The translations under genes and the position numbers were made by a program. The notes below the pieces were generated by a model. The model saw nothing but the letters and a program-made list of their open reading frames with translations. It was not told the origin of the DNA and searched no databases. This document shows positions 8,378 through 17,301 of a stretch of DNA of 64,000 nt, one piece after another (position 1 is the first letter of the stretch; each line of letters opens with the position of its first letter). The DNA comes from Niallia sp052318935 (GTDB taxonomy: Bacteria; Bacillota; Bacilli; Bacillales; Cytobacillaceae), in the NCBI GenBank assembly GCA_052318935.1, contig JBQRKO010000014.1; one strand, given 5' to 3'.

Positions 8378-8538
8378 AAACTCTCCTTTTTGGAAAATTA
8401 TAATAGAATAATATAAATAACCTACTTTTACAACTACTAAACTAAATTTTAATTTATCTTTCTATTCACCTATATAATATCAAGTAATTGTGAAAAGTTA
8501 CACTTAACGAACAGATGCGTTAGTTCAATAAGAAAAAC

Positions 8539-8572
8539 GATCTTCAACAATCGGGCGCGATTGTTGAAGATC
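8539..8572. repeat. 34-bp palindrome with 15-bp arms
   Basis: GATCTTCAACAATCG and its exact complement flank a 4-bp centre. The inner part (GATTGTTGAA) is shared with the 19-bp repeats at 2645 and 6655. It lies in the promoter-side spacer of the serine hydrolase and may be an element end, a recombination site or an operator. Confidence 0.55.
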
Positions 8573-8630
8573 CAAAGTAGGAAATGATCAAACTTTTTTA
8601 TAAAAATTACACATTGTTTCACAAAGAATT

Positions 8631-8670
8631 AACCCGTTCTGAACAAACTTTTTTCAAAACGGGTTCTTTT
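8631..8670. repeat. Terminator-like hairpin, copy 2 of repeat at 6484
   Basis: AACCCGTT (8631-8638) pairs with AACGGGTT (8658-8665), followed by CTTTT. The loop is nearly the same as in the ars terminator (6484-6525), so both are likely copies of the same sequence. Confidence 0.55.
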
Positions 8671-8702
8671 AATTTAACTTAAAATATGGGTCAGTGGGTT
8701 GT

Positions 8703-8810
8703 TTTTTGATCAAACTTTATTTTAAAGCTACACTTTTTATTTATCGTAAAATTCCGGTTTGTGAGGTGTTTTTGATCAAACTTTATTTTAAAGCAACAAC
8801 AATAAAGTTT
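8703..8810. repeat. 26-bp direct repeats beside Thoeris operon
   Basis: An identical 26-bp string (beginning TTTTTGATCAAACTTTATTT) occurs at 8703-8728 and 8769-8794, 66 bp apart start to start. The second copy is followed by AATAAAGTTT (8801-8810), the complement of its own AAACTTTATT (8778-8787), so it can also form a hairpin. It lies downstream of thsB; the rest of 8378-8869 is AT-rich spacer. Confidence 0.6.
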
Positions 8811-8869
8811 GGCAAAACCCTGTATTACCGAGCCGAAGAATTCTTCTTAATAGATTTATAATCATCCCT

Positions 8870-9478
8870 TTATTTTTTTCTGGTTAGATTATAGTTACTT
8901 GTATTTTTGCTTTTACCGTATGCATTATCAATATATTTATTTGGATCTTCAAGAAAATCTTCTTCACTAATCAAAGAAATATATGAACCTGTTAAAGAAT
9001 TCACGTGTTTACATACATCACAAGTATATTCAGGAGGTTCCTGGTTGAATCTATTCTTGTGTATAATATCATAGAGATATTCATCATTCGTATGTATAGC
9101 AGCATGTCCATCAGATTTTGTAACTGAATATCTTAACCAAGAATAATCGCCATTGTATTTCATGACAACTCCTAGAACACCATTGGTTCTAGATGTGCGA
9201 TCATTTCTCTTTATTTGTTTAAGTGAATATTCAATTTCCCAATCAATCCAGTTACTTAATTTCATATTCGGAGAGATTACAACGATAGTAACAGAGGTAG
9301 AATAAATCATATCCTTTAATTTCTCTTTGATATAATCAGTTGTTTTATCTGACATATCCGGTGATTCACTCGTTTCCCCTTGATAATATTCAGCATCATC
9401 CCCCAATGCCTCCACTATTCTGTCTCTTAAATCCTTAGCTTCAGAATATTTATAGGATATAAAAGTTTTATATGTCAT
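8870..9478 (-). CDS. thsB: Thoeris TIR-domain protein ThsB
   Basis: The 202-residue protein is a DUF1863/MTH538-type TIR domain. It starts with KTFISYKYSEAKDLRD, and the conserved catalytic glutamate is Glu81 in WIDWEIEYSL. ThsB senses infection and turns NAD into a cyclic ADP-ribose-type signal that activates ThsA. The last 60 residues contain C-x-x-C (CDVCKHVN), possibly a small metal site. It lies 82 bp downstream of thsA on the same strand, with GGAGG before its ATG, so both are in one operon. Confidence 0.9.
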   Translation of the reverse strand: MTYKTFISYKYSEAKDLRDRIVEALGDDAEYYQGETSESPDMSDKTTDYIKEKLKDMIYSTSVTIVVISPNMKLSNWIDWEIEYSLKQIKRNDRTSRTNGVLGVVMKYNGDYSWLRYSVTKSDGHAAIHTNDEYLYDIIHKNRFNQEPPEYTCDVCKHVNSLTGSYISLISEEDFLEDPNKYIDNAYGKSKNTSNYNLTRKK

Positions 9479-9560
9479 TCAGATTCCTCCCACATATTGC
9501 TTAATGATTTTCTTATATCTGTTACGTTGTAAAGCTAGATTACCTATATCACTTTATGCA

Positions 9561-11006
9561 TTAGTGCTTCACTAATTGGTTAATGATTTTTACTACCGTT
9601 TCAATTAGTTCGTTAGGAGTCTTGCTTTCATCACCTAAATCAGTATACAAAGGTTTTAATCCTTCAATTCCAACATAATTATCAAAATCATCCATAACCT
9701 TCTGCCATAAAACTTTAGTAGTAAAACCAGTAGCCCCTACTGGGATAGGGATTGCCCCATTTTCTGTAGAAATATTAAATTCCTCTATCATGCCATTAGC
9801 ATCAAGTATCTTGTTAGTTTCATTATCAATCTTGTTTCCGAATATAAAGACAGCAATACCAACATTAGAAAGCATTTCTTTGCGATATTTAGTCCATAAT
9901 TCAGATCGGGAAAGTTGCCCCCTTGTAATTTGTGGAAATGGTCTACACTTGAGCCTTTCTTCTACCTTGTTATTTTGACTTGAATAGAGTTCTTCTAATG
10001 CACCTGAAATGATACAACTCCCTATTCCCAAACCAAATCCAGAAACAATATTATTATTATTTTTAATGAGGGCTTTACTTAATGATGTGCTAAATTCAAA
10101 AGACTTCTGCTCACCCCATTCGCCATAATTACTCGCACTTCCGGATACAAAAATGTTTTTTCTTATAACCAGTGAAGTAATATGTTGAAGAATGTCTGTT
10201 ATTTCAGGATAATCATCAACTAAAAGAACCTTAATACTATATCTTTTTAAATCTTTAATTTTTAAGTTTTGCTTAATTTCCGCATAACGGAATTCTTCTT
10301 CATTATTTTCATAATCATTTATATTTACCTTTTTCATAAAGCAATAGTGAGTTCTTGTATTTTCATTCAATAAAATTCTAATCTTACTTAAAATTTGAGA
10401 TAAATTAGGATCATCAAAACTGAAACCAATAAATAAAAATGTTTTAGATACCAAATCCCCCCGCAAGGCTGTACTAAATAATTGCCTTTTTAAATCATAC
10501 CCCTCATAATCATCTTTCGTTAGAACTGCTTCATGGGGTAAAGTACTATCTCCATGCATTTTATAAACAATTGCATCACTTCCTGGTACAGAATAACTCA
10601 AGTTTTCAGGTGCTATTTTTTTGTCCACCTTCTTACTCACAGCCTCCAAATTAGATTCAATTAACTGATCATAATTGGTTGTCCAATATGTACCTATAGG
10701 AAGCTTTGAGAGAATTTTATGATTATCAGTTATTGTTACACTTTTAGTAAATTCATCAATCAAAATTTGATTTATTTTTCCTCTCCCATTAAACTCGTTA
10801 ACATGATATTGAGCTAAAGCTATTAAATCTGCTTCCAAATCGATATCTAGTTGTAAATCTTCAGCAACTTCCCGTAGTAATTCCTTCCAGTCCACATAGC
10901 CAGCAGGGCGTGAGAGACCTGCACCAGCAAATATTGCTGCATTTGAGTCTTGAATTGCCTTTACATAGGTTCTTAAAAACTCCCGAATACTTGGATCATT
11001 CTTCAA
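9561..11006 (-). CDS. thsA: Thoeris NAD-depleting effector ThsA (SIR2-SLOG)
   Basis: The 481-residue protein matches the length and layout of B. cereus ThsA. Residues 1-284 form a SIR2-like NADase with GAGLS (28-32), Asn111 (TTNYD) and His151 (YKMHGD). Residues 285-481 form the SLOG domain (SGSA 288-291, SGFGLGIGS 322-330, FIFGN) that binds the ThsB-made cyclic signal. On activation the SIR2 domain destroys NAD and the infected cell dies or stalls. The start is TTG 11006 behind AGAGGG. All catalytic residues known from the family are present, so the system looks functional. Confidence 0.93.
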   Translation of the reverse strand: MKNDPSIREFLRTYVKAIQDSNAAIFAGAGLSRPAGYVDWKELLREVAEDLQLDIDLEADLIALAQYHVNEFNGRGKINQILIDEFTKSVTITDNHKILSKLPIGTYWTTNYDQLIESNLEAVSKKVDKKIAPENLSYSVPGSDAIVYKMHGDSTLPHEAVLTKDDYEGYDLKRQLFSTALRGDLVSKTFLFIGFSFDDPNLSQILSKIRILLNENTRTHYCFMKKVNINDYENNEEEFRYAEIKQNLKIKDLKRYSIKVLLVDDYPEITDILQHITSLVIRKNIFVSGSASNYGEWGEQKSFEFSTSLSKALIKNNNNIVSGFGLGIGSCIISGALEELYSSQNNKVEERLKCRPFPQITRGQLSRSELWTKYRKEMLSNVGIAVFIFGNKIDNETNKILDANGMIEEFNISTENGAIPIPVGATGFTTKVLWQKVMDDFDNYVGIEGLKPLYTDLGDESKTPNELIETVVKIINQLVKH

Positions 11007-11638
11007 ATTTCAACGCCCTCTCTTTGTATAAGAAATAATCGATACTAAAATATCTGTTGGTTTTTCTATTTTTAAGCTAGAAATTATCTTTGGAATGAAA
11101 AATACCATCAAATACAATTTTATCCAACTAAAAGAAGTTGTTCAACTTTATTAATCCTTTGAACCTATTTTTAAATTAGTTCATTCCTCTTAAACACCCT
11201 TTACTATACATTAGATTCTTCTTTATCGTTGCTCCTTCAAATTTTAAAGGTATGATTTTCAAAAATATGCCTTAGAGATAATTCGTTATTTTTAACATAT
11301 GGTTATTTCTTTTGACTTCCTTCTCCATAACAAGATGACCAAAATATATCCCTATACAGAAAGATCATACAAATACTACTTCTACATAATCGCTATCACT
11401 AACGGTAATATTCATTAGTTTAGCTCCCTTTATTTGTTGAAATTTAATTCAATTGAACAAAGGAAACATTTCAACTATGGTAGGGAATTCAATATATTAA
11501 ATTTTCAGTCTATTTAAACAAGAAGGCTCTTTATGAATCAAAATTTGATATGCTAATATTTAAAATTAAAATTTTAACCATAATTATTTGGGTTTAATTG
11601 ATACAAGTCAGATAAATACTAGAAATATTAATTTCACC
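11007..11638. other. Thoeris promoter region and island edge, no clear gene
   Basis: This AT-rich spacer must hold the thsA promoter. One feature is a 16-codon minus-strand frame (MNITVSDSDYVEVVFV) starting near 11414 behind GGGAG; it may be a remnant or a leader peptide, but its coding status is unproven. I see no other coding potential, RNA gene or clear inverted repeat. Confidence 0.4.
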
Positions 11639-12235
11639 CTAGCTATTGACGGGATACATTTGCACACGCCCACAGTTTAATTGTGCGTTGAATTTTGTTG
11701 TTAAGGCACGAGTTGCATTTAAACCGATATACCAGTCTGCCTCTGAACGTGCTACTGCTGAAGCATATAAGTTTTCATAAGCTTTACCAGGCTTTAAGTT
11801 ATTGAAACCATCTTTAATCGCTTTATCTGTTACAGAGGAAATCCACAAACGTTTGATAGGCTTATGAACTTTTGCTTTATCAATAATCCAGCGTGCAACT
11901 ATTTCGCCTTCTCTGCCTGCATCTGTAGCCACGATTATTTCATTCACGTCACTGCGATTTAACTGTGCTTTTACAGCATGAAACTGCTTTCCGGTTTGTT
12001 TCATGATAACTAATTTCATGCGGTCTGGAAGCATAGGGAGATCTTCTAGGTTCCATGATTTATATTTATTATCATATACCTCAGGGTCTGCTAAAGTGAC
12101 TAAATGCCCCAGTGCCCAGGTAACGATATATTTGTTTCCTTCTAAAAATCCATTTCCCTTCTTTGTACACTTCAATACATTTGCGATATCGCGTGCAACG
12201 GAAGGCTTCTCAGCAATTACTACAATTTTTGTCAT
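11639..12235 (-). pseudogene. topB: Truncated DNA topoisomerase III (N-terminal fragment)
   Basis: The frame encodes 198 residues of the TopB N-terminus: AEKPSVARDI, the Toprim acidic motif DAGREGE, and RALTTKFNAQLNCGRVQ. Full-length TopB has about 720 residues. Homology stops inside the conserved GRVQTPT motif; the remainder reads MYPVNS and then a stop. The active-site tyrosine region is missing, so the product cannot cleave DNA. The ribosome binding site and start are intact. The break at about 11656 marks the right edge of the accessory island, and no topB 3' half is found to the left. Confidence 0.85.
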
Positions 12236-12372
12236 TTGTTCGAACTCCTTTACTACTATATACCGTCTAATATACCATAGTTTGAAAGCAGAAATTATTT
12301 ATACATTTCTAATTACAAAAGACGAAGGATTTGGAACAAGTCTCTGTGATTTATGGAAGACTAAATTTAAAG

Positions 12373-12400
12373 AGAGCAGAATGTGATATTCACTCTGCTC
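12373..12400. terminator. Bidirectional hairpin at the 3' end of the HAD gene
   Basis: AGAGCAGA pairs with TCTGCTCT with extra inner pairs (GTGA/TCAC). The HAD stop codon lies inside the stem. The T tract is better on the plus strand than on the minus strand. Confidence 0.5.
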
Positions 12401-13064
12401 TATTTTTCATAAATTTTTTTAATAAACTCTCTAATTGTAATTCTTTTGTGCTTTTTACATGCCAATCTGCTTTTTGTAAATAGTCTTCTTCGCCAACTCC
12501 AACGGAAAACATCGGTGTTTGCATAATTCCACTTAATCCTGCTTCACCGTCTTCAATTGCAGCACAGTTTTTATACTCAACATCCAAAAGATCAGCCGCT
12601 GTTAAAAATATTTCTGGATCTGGTTTGCCTTTTTTTAATGAATGTGGGTCTACAATACATGTAAACCAATCACGTACACCAAACTTTTCTAATAAAAACG
12701 GCGCATTGGAACTGGACGATGCAATCGCCAACTTTATTCCGTTTGCTTTTAACTCCGAAAGAAAATCCTTCATTCCTGGAAGCATTTGCTCTTCAGTAAA
12801 GTCAGCAATCATCTCTTTATAGTAGTCACTTTTTTTATTTCCCAATAATATTTTTTCTTCATCGGACAATGATACATTACTTCTTGAGACAAGCTCCTCG
12901 ATTAACACTGTTCGTGGAATTCCTTGAAAACGCAAATTATCTTCTATAGAAAAAGGAACGTTTAATTCCTCTGCAATTCTTTTTGTTGCCTCATAATAAA
13001 GGGAAACCGTGTCGGCAATAACACCATCAAAATCAAAAATAACCGCTTCTAATACTTTAGTCAT
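12390..13064 (-). CDS. HAD-superfamily phosphatase (beta-phosphoglucomutase-like)
   Basis: The 224-residue enzyme has the HAD subfamily I pattern: DFDGV (nucleophile Asp and acid Asp), SSSNAP (motif II), KKGKPDPEIF (motif III lysine) and AIEDGEAGLSG (motif IV). An alpha-helical cap follows the first motif, as in beta-phosphoglucomutase and small sugar-phosphate phosphatases. The substrate cannot be named. It is a single gene with its own ribosome binding site (GGAGG) and lies divergent from the M29 aminopeptidase. Confidence 0.85.
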   Translation of the reverse strand: MTKVLEAVIFDFDGVIADTVSLYYEATKRIAEELNVPFSIEDNLRFQGIPRTVLIEELVSRSNVSLSDEEKILLGNKKSDYYKEMIADFTEEQMLPGMKDFLSELKANGIKLAIASSSSNAPFLLEKFGVRDWFTCIVDPHSLKKGKPDPEIFLTAADLLDVEYKNCAAIEDGEAGLSGIMQTPMFSVGVGEEDYLQKADWHVKSTKELQLESLLKKFMKNRAE

Positions 13065-13200
13065 GTTAGCCTCCTATAATTATTGCTTTTTTTATTATAG
13101 CCTATTAGTTTATTTCTGCCTGTAAAAAAGATACAATAATAAGGAATACTGCACCGATTGTATAAATACATACACTTAAAAGGCAAAGGAGCGTAAAAAA

Positions 13201-14433
13201 ATGAGTACATTCCAACAAAATCTAGAAAAATATGCAGAGCTTGCTGTAAAGGTTGGCGTCAATATTCAAAAAGATCAAACGCTTGTTATTAACACGACGA
13301 TTGAAGCAGCAGAATTTGTACGCATTATTGTAAAAAAGGCTTATGAAGCAGGCGCAGAGAATGTTGTGGTGAACTGGACAGATGATGTGGTTACGAGAAC
13401 AAAATATGAACTAGCACCAGCAGAGGCATTTTTAGAATTTCCAAAATGGCGAGCGAAAGAAACGGAAGAGTTGGCGGAAAATGGCGCTGCATTTATGTCT
13501 GTATTATCTTCAAGCCCTGACTTATTAAAAGGGATTTCTTCTGAAAAAATCAGCAACTTTCAAAAAGCTTCTGGCAAAGCATTAACAACATTCCGCAAGT
13601 ATATTCAATCAGACAAAGTCAGCTGGACCGTTATTGGAGCTGCTTCTAAAGCATGGGCAGACAAAGTATTCCCAGATGCACCAACCGAAAAACGAGTGGA
13701 ATTACTATGGGATGCTATTTTTAAAGCTTCACGTGTAGATAGTGAAAATCCCGTGGATGCATGGTTAAAGCATGACGAAACATTACATAAAAAAGTGGAT
13801 TACTTAAATAAAAAAGCATATAAGAAGCTTCACTATCGTGCACCTGGAACAGATTTAACGATTGAACTTCCAGAAAAACATTTATGGTGTGGTGCAGGAA
13901 GCATCAACGAAAAAGGTTTGGAATTTATGGCGAATATGCCAACAGAGGAAGTCTTTACTGTTCCTTATAAAACAGGCGTTAATGGTACTGTCTCTAGTAC
14001 AAAACCATTAAGCTACGGCGGCAATATTATTGATCATTTTACTGTTACCTTTAAAGATGGGCGTATTGTGGATGTAAAAGCAAAGGAAGGAGAAGAAATT
14101 CTTCGTCAATTAGTTGAAACAGATGAAGGTTCACATTATTTAGGGGAAGTTGCCCTTGTACCTCACCGTTCTCCTATTTCACAATCAAATATACTGTATT
14201 ATAATACATTGTTTGACGAAAATGCTTCTAATCATTTAGCCATTGGAAGTGCTTATGCTTTTTGCATTGAAGGCGGCAAACAAATGTCGAGTGAGGAACT
14301 AGCGGAACATGGATTAAATGAAAGCATCACACATGTAGATTTTATGATTGGTTCCAATCAAATGGATATCGACGGCATTACCGCTGATGGAAGTATTGAA
14401 CCTATTTTCAGGAATGGGGATTGGGCGTTTTAA
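13201..14433 (+). CDS. ampS: M29-family aminopeptidase AmpS
   Basis: The 410-residue length is typical of M29 metal-dependent aminopeptidases (aminopeptidase T / AmpS / PepS). The C-terminal half carries the family metal ligands in the segments NMPTEEVFTVP (Glu), LGEVALVPHRSPIS (Glu, His), ASNHLAIGSAY (His) and HVDFMIGS (His, Asp). It removes N-terminal residues from peptides in the cytoplasm. The start follows AAAGGAG. It appears monocistronic. No missing residues are apparent. Confidence 0.93.
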   Translation: MSTFQQNLEKYAELAVKVGVNIQKDQTLVINTTIEAAEFVRIIVKKAYEAGAENVVVNWTDDVVTRTKYELAPAEAFLEFPKWRAKETEELAENGAAFMSVLSSSPDLLKGISSEKISNFQKASGKALTTFRKYIQSDKVSWTVIGAASKAWADKVFPDAPTEKRVELLWDAIFKASRVDSENPVDAWLKHDETLHKKVDYLNKKAYKKLHYRAPGTDLTIELPEKHLWCGAGSINEKGLEFMANMPTEEVFTVPYKTGVNGTVSSTKPLSYGGNIIDHFTVTFKDGRIVDVKAKEGEEILRQLVETDEGSHYLGEVALVPHRSPISQSNILYYNTLFDENASNHLAIGSAYAFCIEGGKQMSSEELAEHGLNESITHVDFMIGSNQMDIDGITADGSIEPIFRNGDWAF

Positions 14434-14599
14434 TAAAATCACATGCGGCAACTACTGAACAAGTTAAAAATTGGATGTGATTATTAAATGATGTTATTTA
14501 ACGTTTTGGTCATTACATTAACTCTTAAATCAAGGGTTCAAATATTTATTTCCAACCTACACTAATGAACAATTTACTTCTTCTTAATAAAATACACAA

Positions 14600-14628
14600 A
14601 TCCCGAGATAATTATTTATCATCGGGAT
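14600..14628. terminator. Terminator between ampS and UPF0715 gene
   Basis: ATCCCGA pairs with TCGGGAT around an AT-rich loop, followed on the plus strand by TTTTTTT. It overlaps the end of the minus-strand gene, so it can serve both directions. Confidence 0.6.
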
Positions 14629-14986
14629 TTTTTTCTAATATATATCTTAAGGTTTCATCTAGTAAAAAGAATACACATGCAATTCCTAAAGAATAAAAAG
14701 TCAAAAACCATAAAAATATAATTGGTGCTATCCCCAAAATCAAATGAAAAGCAAAAGAAAAAAATAATCTTGCTTTTCCGATTTTTTTGGTAATAATTTC
14801 CACCAACAAAGAGCCAGGTAGACCGTATAATGTAATAGCAATACCTACATATAACATTGAAATAAAAATATTACTAAAAAAATTACTTTTATCAGCCAAA
14901 AAGGAACTTGGTGGTGTAAAAATTGCAATAAAAAAGCTGGAAATAACAAATGTAATACATGCTGTTAAGATCTTTCTCTTTATCAT
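14612..14986 (-). CDS. Small four-helix membrane protein (UPF0715-like)
   Basis: The 124-residue protein has four predicted membrane segments (about 7-25, 37-60, 73-95 and 98-114) and a charged C-terminus. The central GLPGSLLVEIITKKIGKARL resembles the UPF0715 membrane proteins of B. subtilis (YwlA type), whose function is unknown. It has AAGGAG before its ATG and no operon partners. The family assignment is tentative; its nature as a membrane protein is clear. Confidence 0.6.
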   Translation of the reverse strand: MIKRKILTACITFVISSFFIAIFTPPSSFLADKSNFFSNIFISMLYVGIAITLYGLPGSLLVEIITKKIGKARLFFSFAFHLILGIAPIIFLWFLTFYSLGIACVFFLLDETLRYILEKNPDDK

Positions 14987-15048
14987 ATAATAATCTCCTT
15001 GAAATAGTGAATCAAAAAGAATATTCCATTATAAACATCAAATATGTA

Positions 15049-15563
15049 GGCTGTTTTCTCTAAGTTTGTTGTTATTTAAGTAAAAAAAGGGGAGAAGAAG
15101 TACTTAGCAGACTGAATACACGTAGACTCCTGTGGGAATGCGAGAAAGACGAGACCCAAACAGGAGCGTATGGGAAGGCACTGAAAAAAGTGTTTTATTA
15201 GATATAATTATAGGTGAAACACTTAAATTTATTAGGGTGAAAATGGTATAGAGAGTTTGAAAACGACCATCATTTTGGTTAGGAGAGGCGTCCGCACGAC
15301 TCCTGTGGGATTAGCGAGACAGGCGAGACCCTGCAGGAGCATAGCGACGAAGCGGCTCGACGCTCGCCCCACGGAAAGCGTGTGGTAAGCCTCGGAAAAC
15401 CGAACGAAAACCTCTGCGTTGCTTGGATTGTCACTACCTATATATTATAGCATTTACTTTTTCAGTGGCCTCGCTTATGCGACGAGGAGGCTCGACGCTC
15501 GCTAAACGGACGAAGTGTATTCAGGCTGCGAGTTTAAAAGCGACAATCTTTACGAAAACAGCC
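15049..15563. mobile_element. R1 MITE copy 1, interrupted by an R3 element
   Basis: The ends match R1 (GGCTGTTTTC... and ...GAAAACAGCC) and the inner arms carry the GTGTATTCAGGCTGC-type inverted repeat. Removing the R3 insert (15174-15472) and one 8-bp duplication leaves about 208 bp, the normal R1 length. Its flanking duplication is no longer recognisable. Together with R3 it fills most of the spacer between the UPF0715 gene and the gene ending at 15577. Confidence 0.8.
15174..15472. mobile_element. R3 MITE copy 1, nested in R1
   Basis: This 299-bp insert has inverted ends GAAGGCACTGAAAAAAGTG and (complement of right end) GAGGCCACTGAAAAAGT. Flanking 8-mers GCGTATGG and GCTTATGC match at 6 of 8 positions, a decayed target duplication. 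A GC-rich palindrome occupies 15290-15410. It is homologous to 57924-58219 in the opposite orientation. Confidence 0.75.
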
Positions 15564-15576
15564 TTTATCAACCATA

Positions 15577-16695
15577 TTACCTTTTACTTAATTCCAATGT
15601 TTGAATGATTTGAGCATTGTTGACCAATATTTTAAGCTCGTAGTTGCCTGCATGATAGATGGCAACTGCTTCATTTTTCTTCTTGTTAACGAAGTATGCA
15701 TCCGGTTCTCCCAGCATTTCCTTTACGTTTTCCAATGTTCCTTTTAGACGGATTCCTGGAATAGAAATTGCTGATACTTGCTCATTTTTTTTATTGTAAT
15801 AATAGGTTACTTCAGGAAAAACCAACGTAATGACATCTTTTTTCACTTCTTCTTTTATAAAATGTTCATTCGATGTTTTGATCTCATTACTATTTGTTCC
15901 AATTGGATATTGACTTCCTATTAACATTCCCTCACTTGCTTTCCTAATAACAGAAGAGGTAATAGCTAAGTTTTTAAACGGATAATAGTACATCTCGTCC
16001 ATCAGCCAATTTTCTACTATTCCTTTCTCTTGAACGGAAGTAACGTCCAACGGCTCTAATTTCAATTGTTTAGGATCAAGCGTCCATGTGGTAAACTCAA
16101 ATGTTTTTTCATCTATTTTGTTGATTGTTTGTAAATAATTTTGTTGAATATTTTTTATCTTATTATCATAAATAGGAACTGCCTCATTCGTTAGAAATGA
16201 TAATTCCCCGTTTTTTATCGTGTACAAATACGCCTTTGTTTCATCTTTGGCTGCTTGCTGAAAAATGGCTGCGATCGTATGCTTATTCACATAATATGTA
16301 CTTTTGTTTTTATTCATTAAATTAAAAACGAAAGGCTCCTTCATCCCAGCAGCTTGTTTAAAAGCAAAGGGACCATTTTTTTCATTTGCTAAATAAAAAG
16401 AAAAATCCCCTTCGATAATTGGATCATCTACTTTACCAAATGTATTATTTTCTTTTAAAGTGTATTGTTTCTCTTCTTCACCAACTAAATAAGCTTCATA
16501 CTCTTCATTTCCTTCTCTTATATTCCATTCATAAAGAGCTTTTTCTTTTACTTGAGACAGTTCCTTTTTTTCTTCTGTTTGTTTGCTATCGCTAATAGTT
16601 TCTAAATTTTGGTTCTTCTCATTTATTCTGATCACTGTCACGATGATTACAGCTAGACATATTAACACTAAAAAAATATATTGATAAGGTTTCAT
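15577..16695 (-). CDS. Membrane-anchored extracellular protein of unknown function (YjgB/DUF4309-like C-terminus)
   Basis: The 372-residue protein has one N-terminal membrane anchor (residues 6-23) with no lipobox cysteine, followed by a Lys/Glu-rich linker and a large, mainly beta-rich outer domain. The last 65 residues (GTLENVKEMLGEPDAYFV then YELKILVN) look like the DUF4309 repeat of secreted Bacillus proteins such as YjgB. No catalytic motif is visible. AGGAG precedes the ATG. An R1/R3 composite element sits immediately downstream. Confidence 0.6.
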   Translation of the reverse strand: MKPYQYIFLVLICLAVIIVTVIRINEKNQNLETISDSKQTEEKKELSQVKEKALYEWNIREGNEEYEAYLVGEEEKQYTLKENNTFGKVDDPIIEGDFSFYLANEKNGPFAFKQAAGMKEPFVFNLMNKNKSTYYVNKHTIAAIFQQAAKDETKAYLYTIKNGELSFLTNEAVPIYDNKIKNIQQNYLQTINKIDEKTFEFTTWTLDPKQLKLEPLDVTSVQEKGIVENWLMDEMYYYPFKNLAITSSVIRKASEGMLIGSQYPIGTNSNEIKTSNEHFIKEEVKKDVITLVFPEVTYYYNKKNEQVSAISIPGIRLKGTLENVKEMLGEPDAYFVNKKKNEAVAIYHAGNYELKILVNNAQIIQTLELSKR

Positions 16696-16986
16696 ACTAT
16701 TCTCCTGATTATTTCACGCTTCTAATTATCTTCCAATAGAGATGTTCCAAAATAGAGGAACGCTGTCGAATCTCTTCGCTTTGATTATCCTCCTTTTTGA
16801 ATACGCTCTAATAATATTAACAAAAGGAGCTACGTTCTACAAAGCAAGCTTTTTCCAAATGCTCTTGCATCACCCGTTATTTCACCATCCAGAAGTGAAG
16901 GAAATGATCATTTTCTCCTAATTTCATCCCTTTTACTTGCCCTGCTACATTTTTAAAGGGTAGAATTTATGTATATTTTATATTAA
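16696..16986. other. Spacer without recognised gene
   Basis: I see only the promoter side of the minus-strand gene and short unsupported frames (for example 20 codons in plus orientation near 16860). No RNA or repeat is evident before the R1 element at 16987. Confidence 0.35.
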
Positions 16987-17185
16987 GACTGTTTTTGTTT
17001 TTTACATAAAAAACATTTGGAAAAGTGTTTCTTAGCAGACTGAATACACGTAGACTCCTGTGGGAATGCGAGAAAGACGAGACCCCGCAGGAGCGTATGC
17101 GACGAGGAGGCTTGGCGCTCGCACTCGGAAAACGAAGTGTATTCAGGCTGCGCGTTTAAAAGCAACAATCTATACGAAAACAGCC
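16987..17185. mobile_element. R1 MITE copy 2
   Basis: This is a 199-bp R1 element with the inner GC-rich palindrome. It is flanked on both sides by the exact 8-bp duplication TATATTAA (16979-16986 and 17186-17193), direct evidence of transposition. Confidence 0.85.
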
Positions 17186-17301
17186 TATATTAATTAATAT
17201 TCTTTTTTTATCTTTATCCGGATGGGTTTACTATTTTTTTTACTATTGTTACTATATAAATCAATAAATCTATGTAGCCAAGAATGAAGGAGGTCAGCAT
17301 T

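Noticed and set aside
8703..8794. CRISPR array
   Set aside because: There are only two repeats, with no regular spacers and no cas genes in the window.
11639..12235. topB as a functional short topoisomerase
   Set aside because: It lacks the active-site tyrosine domain and ends inside GRVQTPT.
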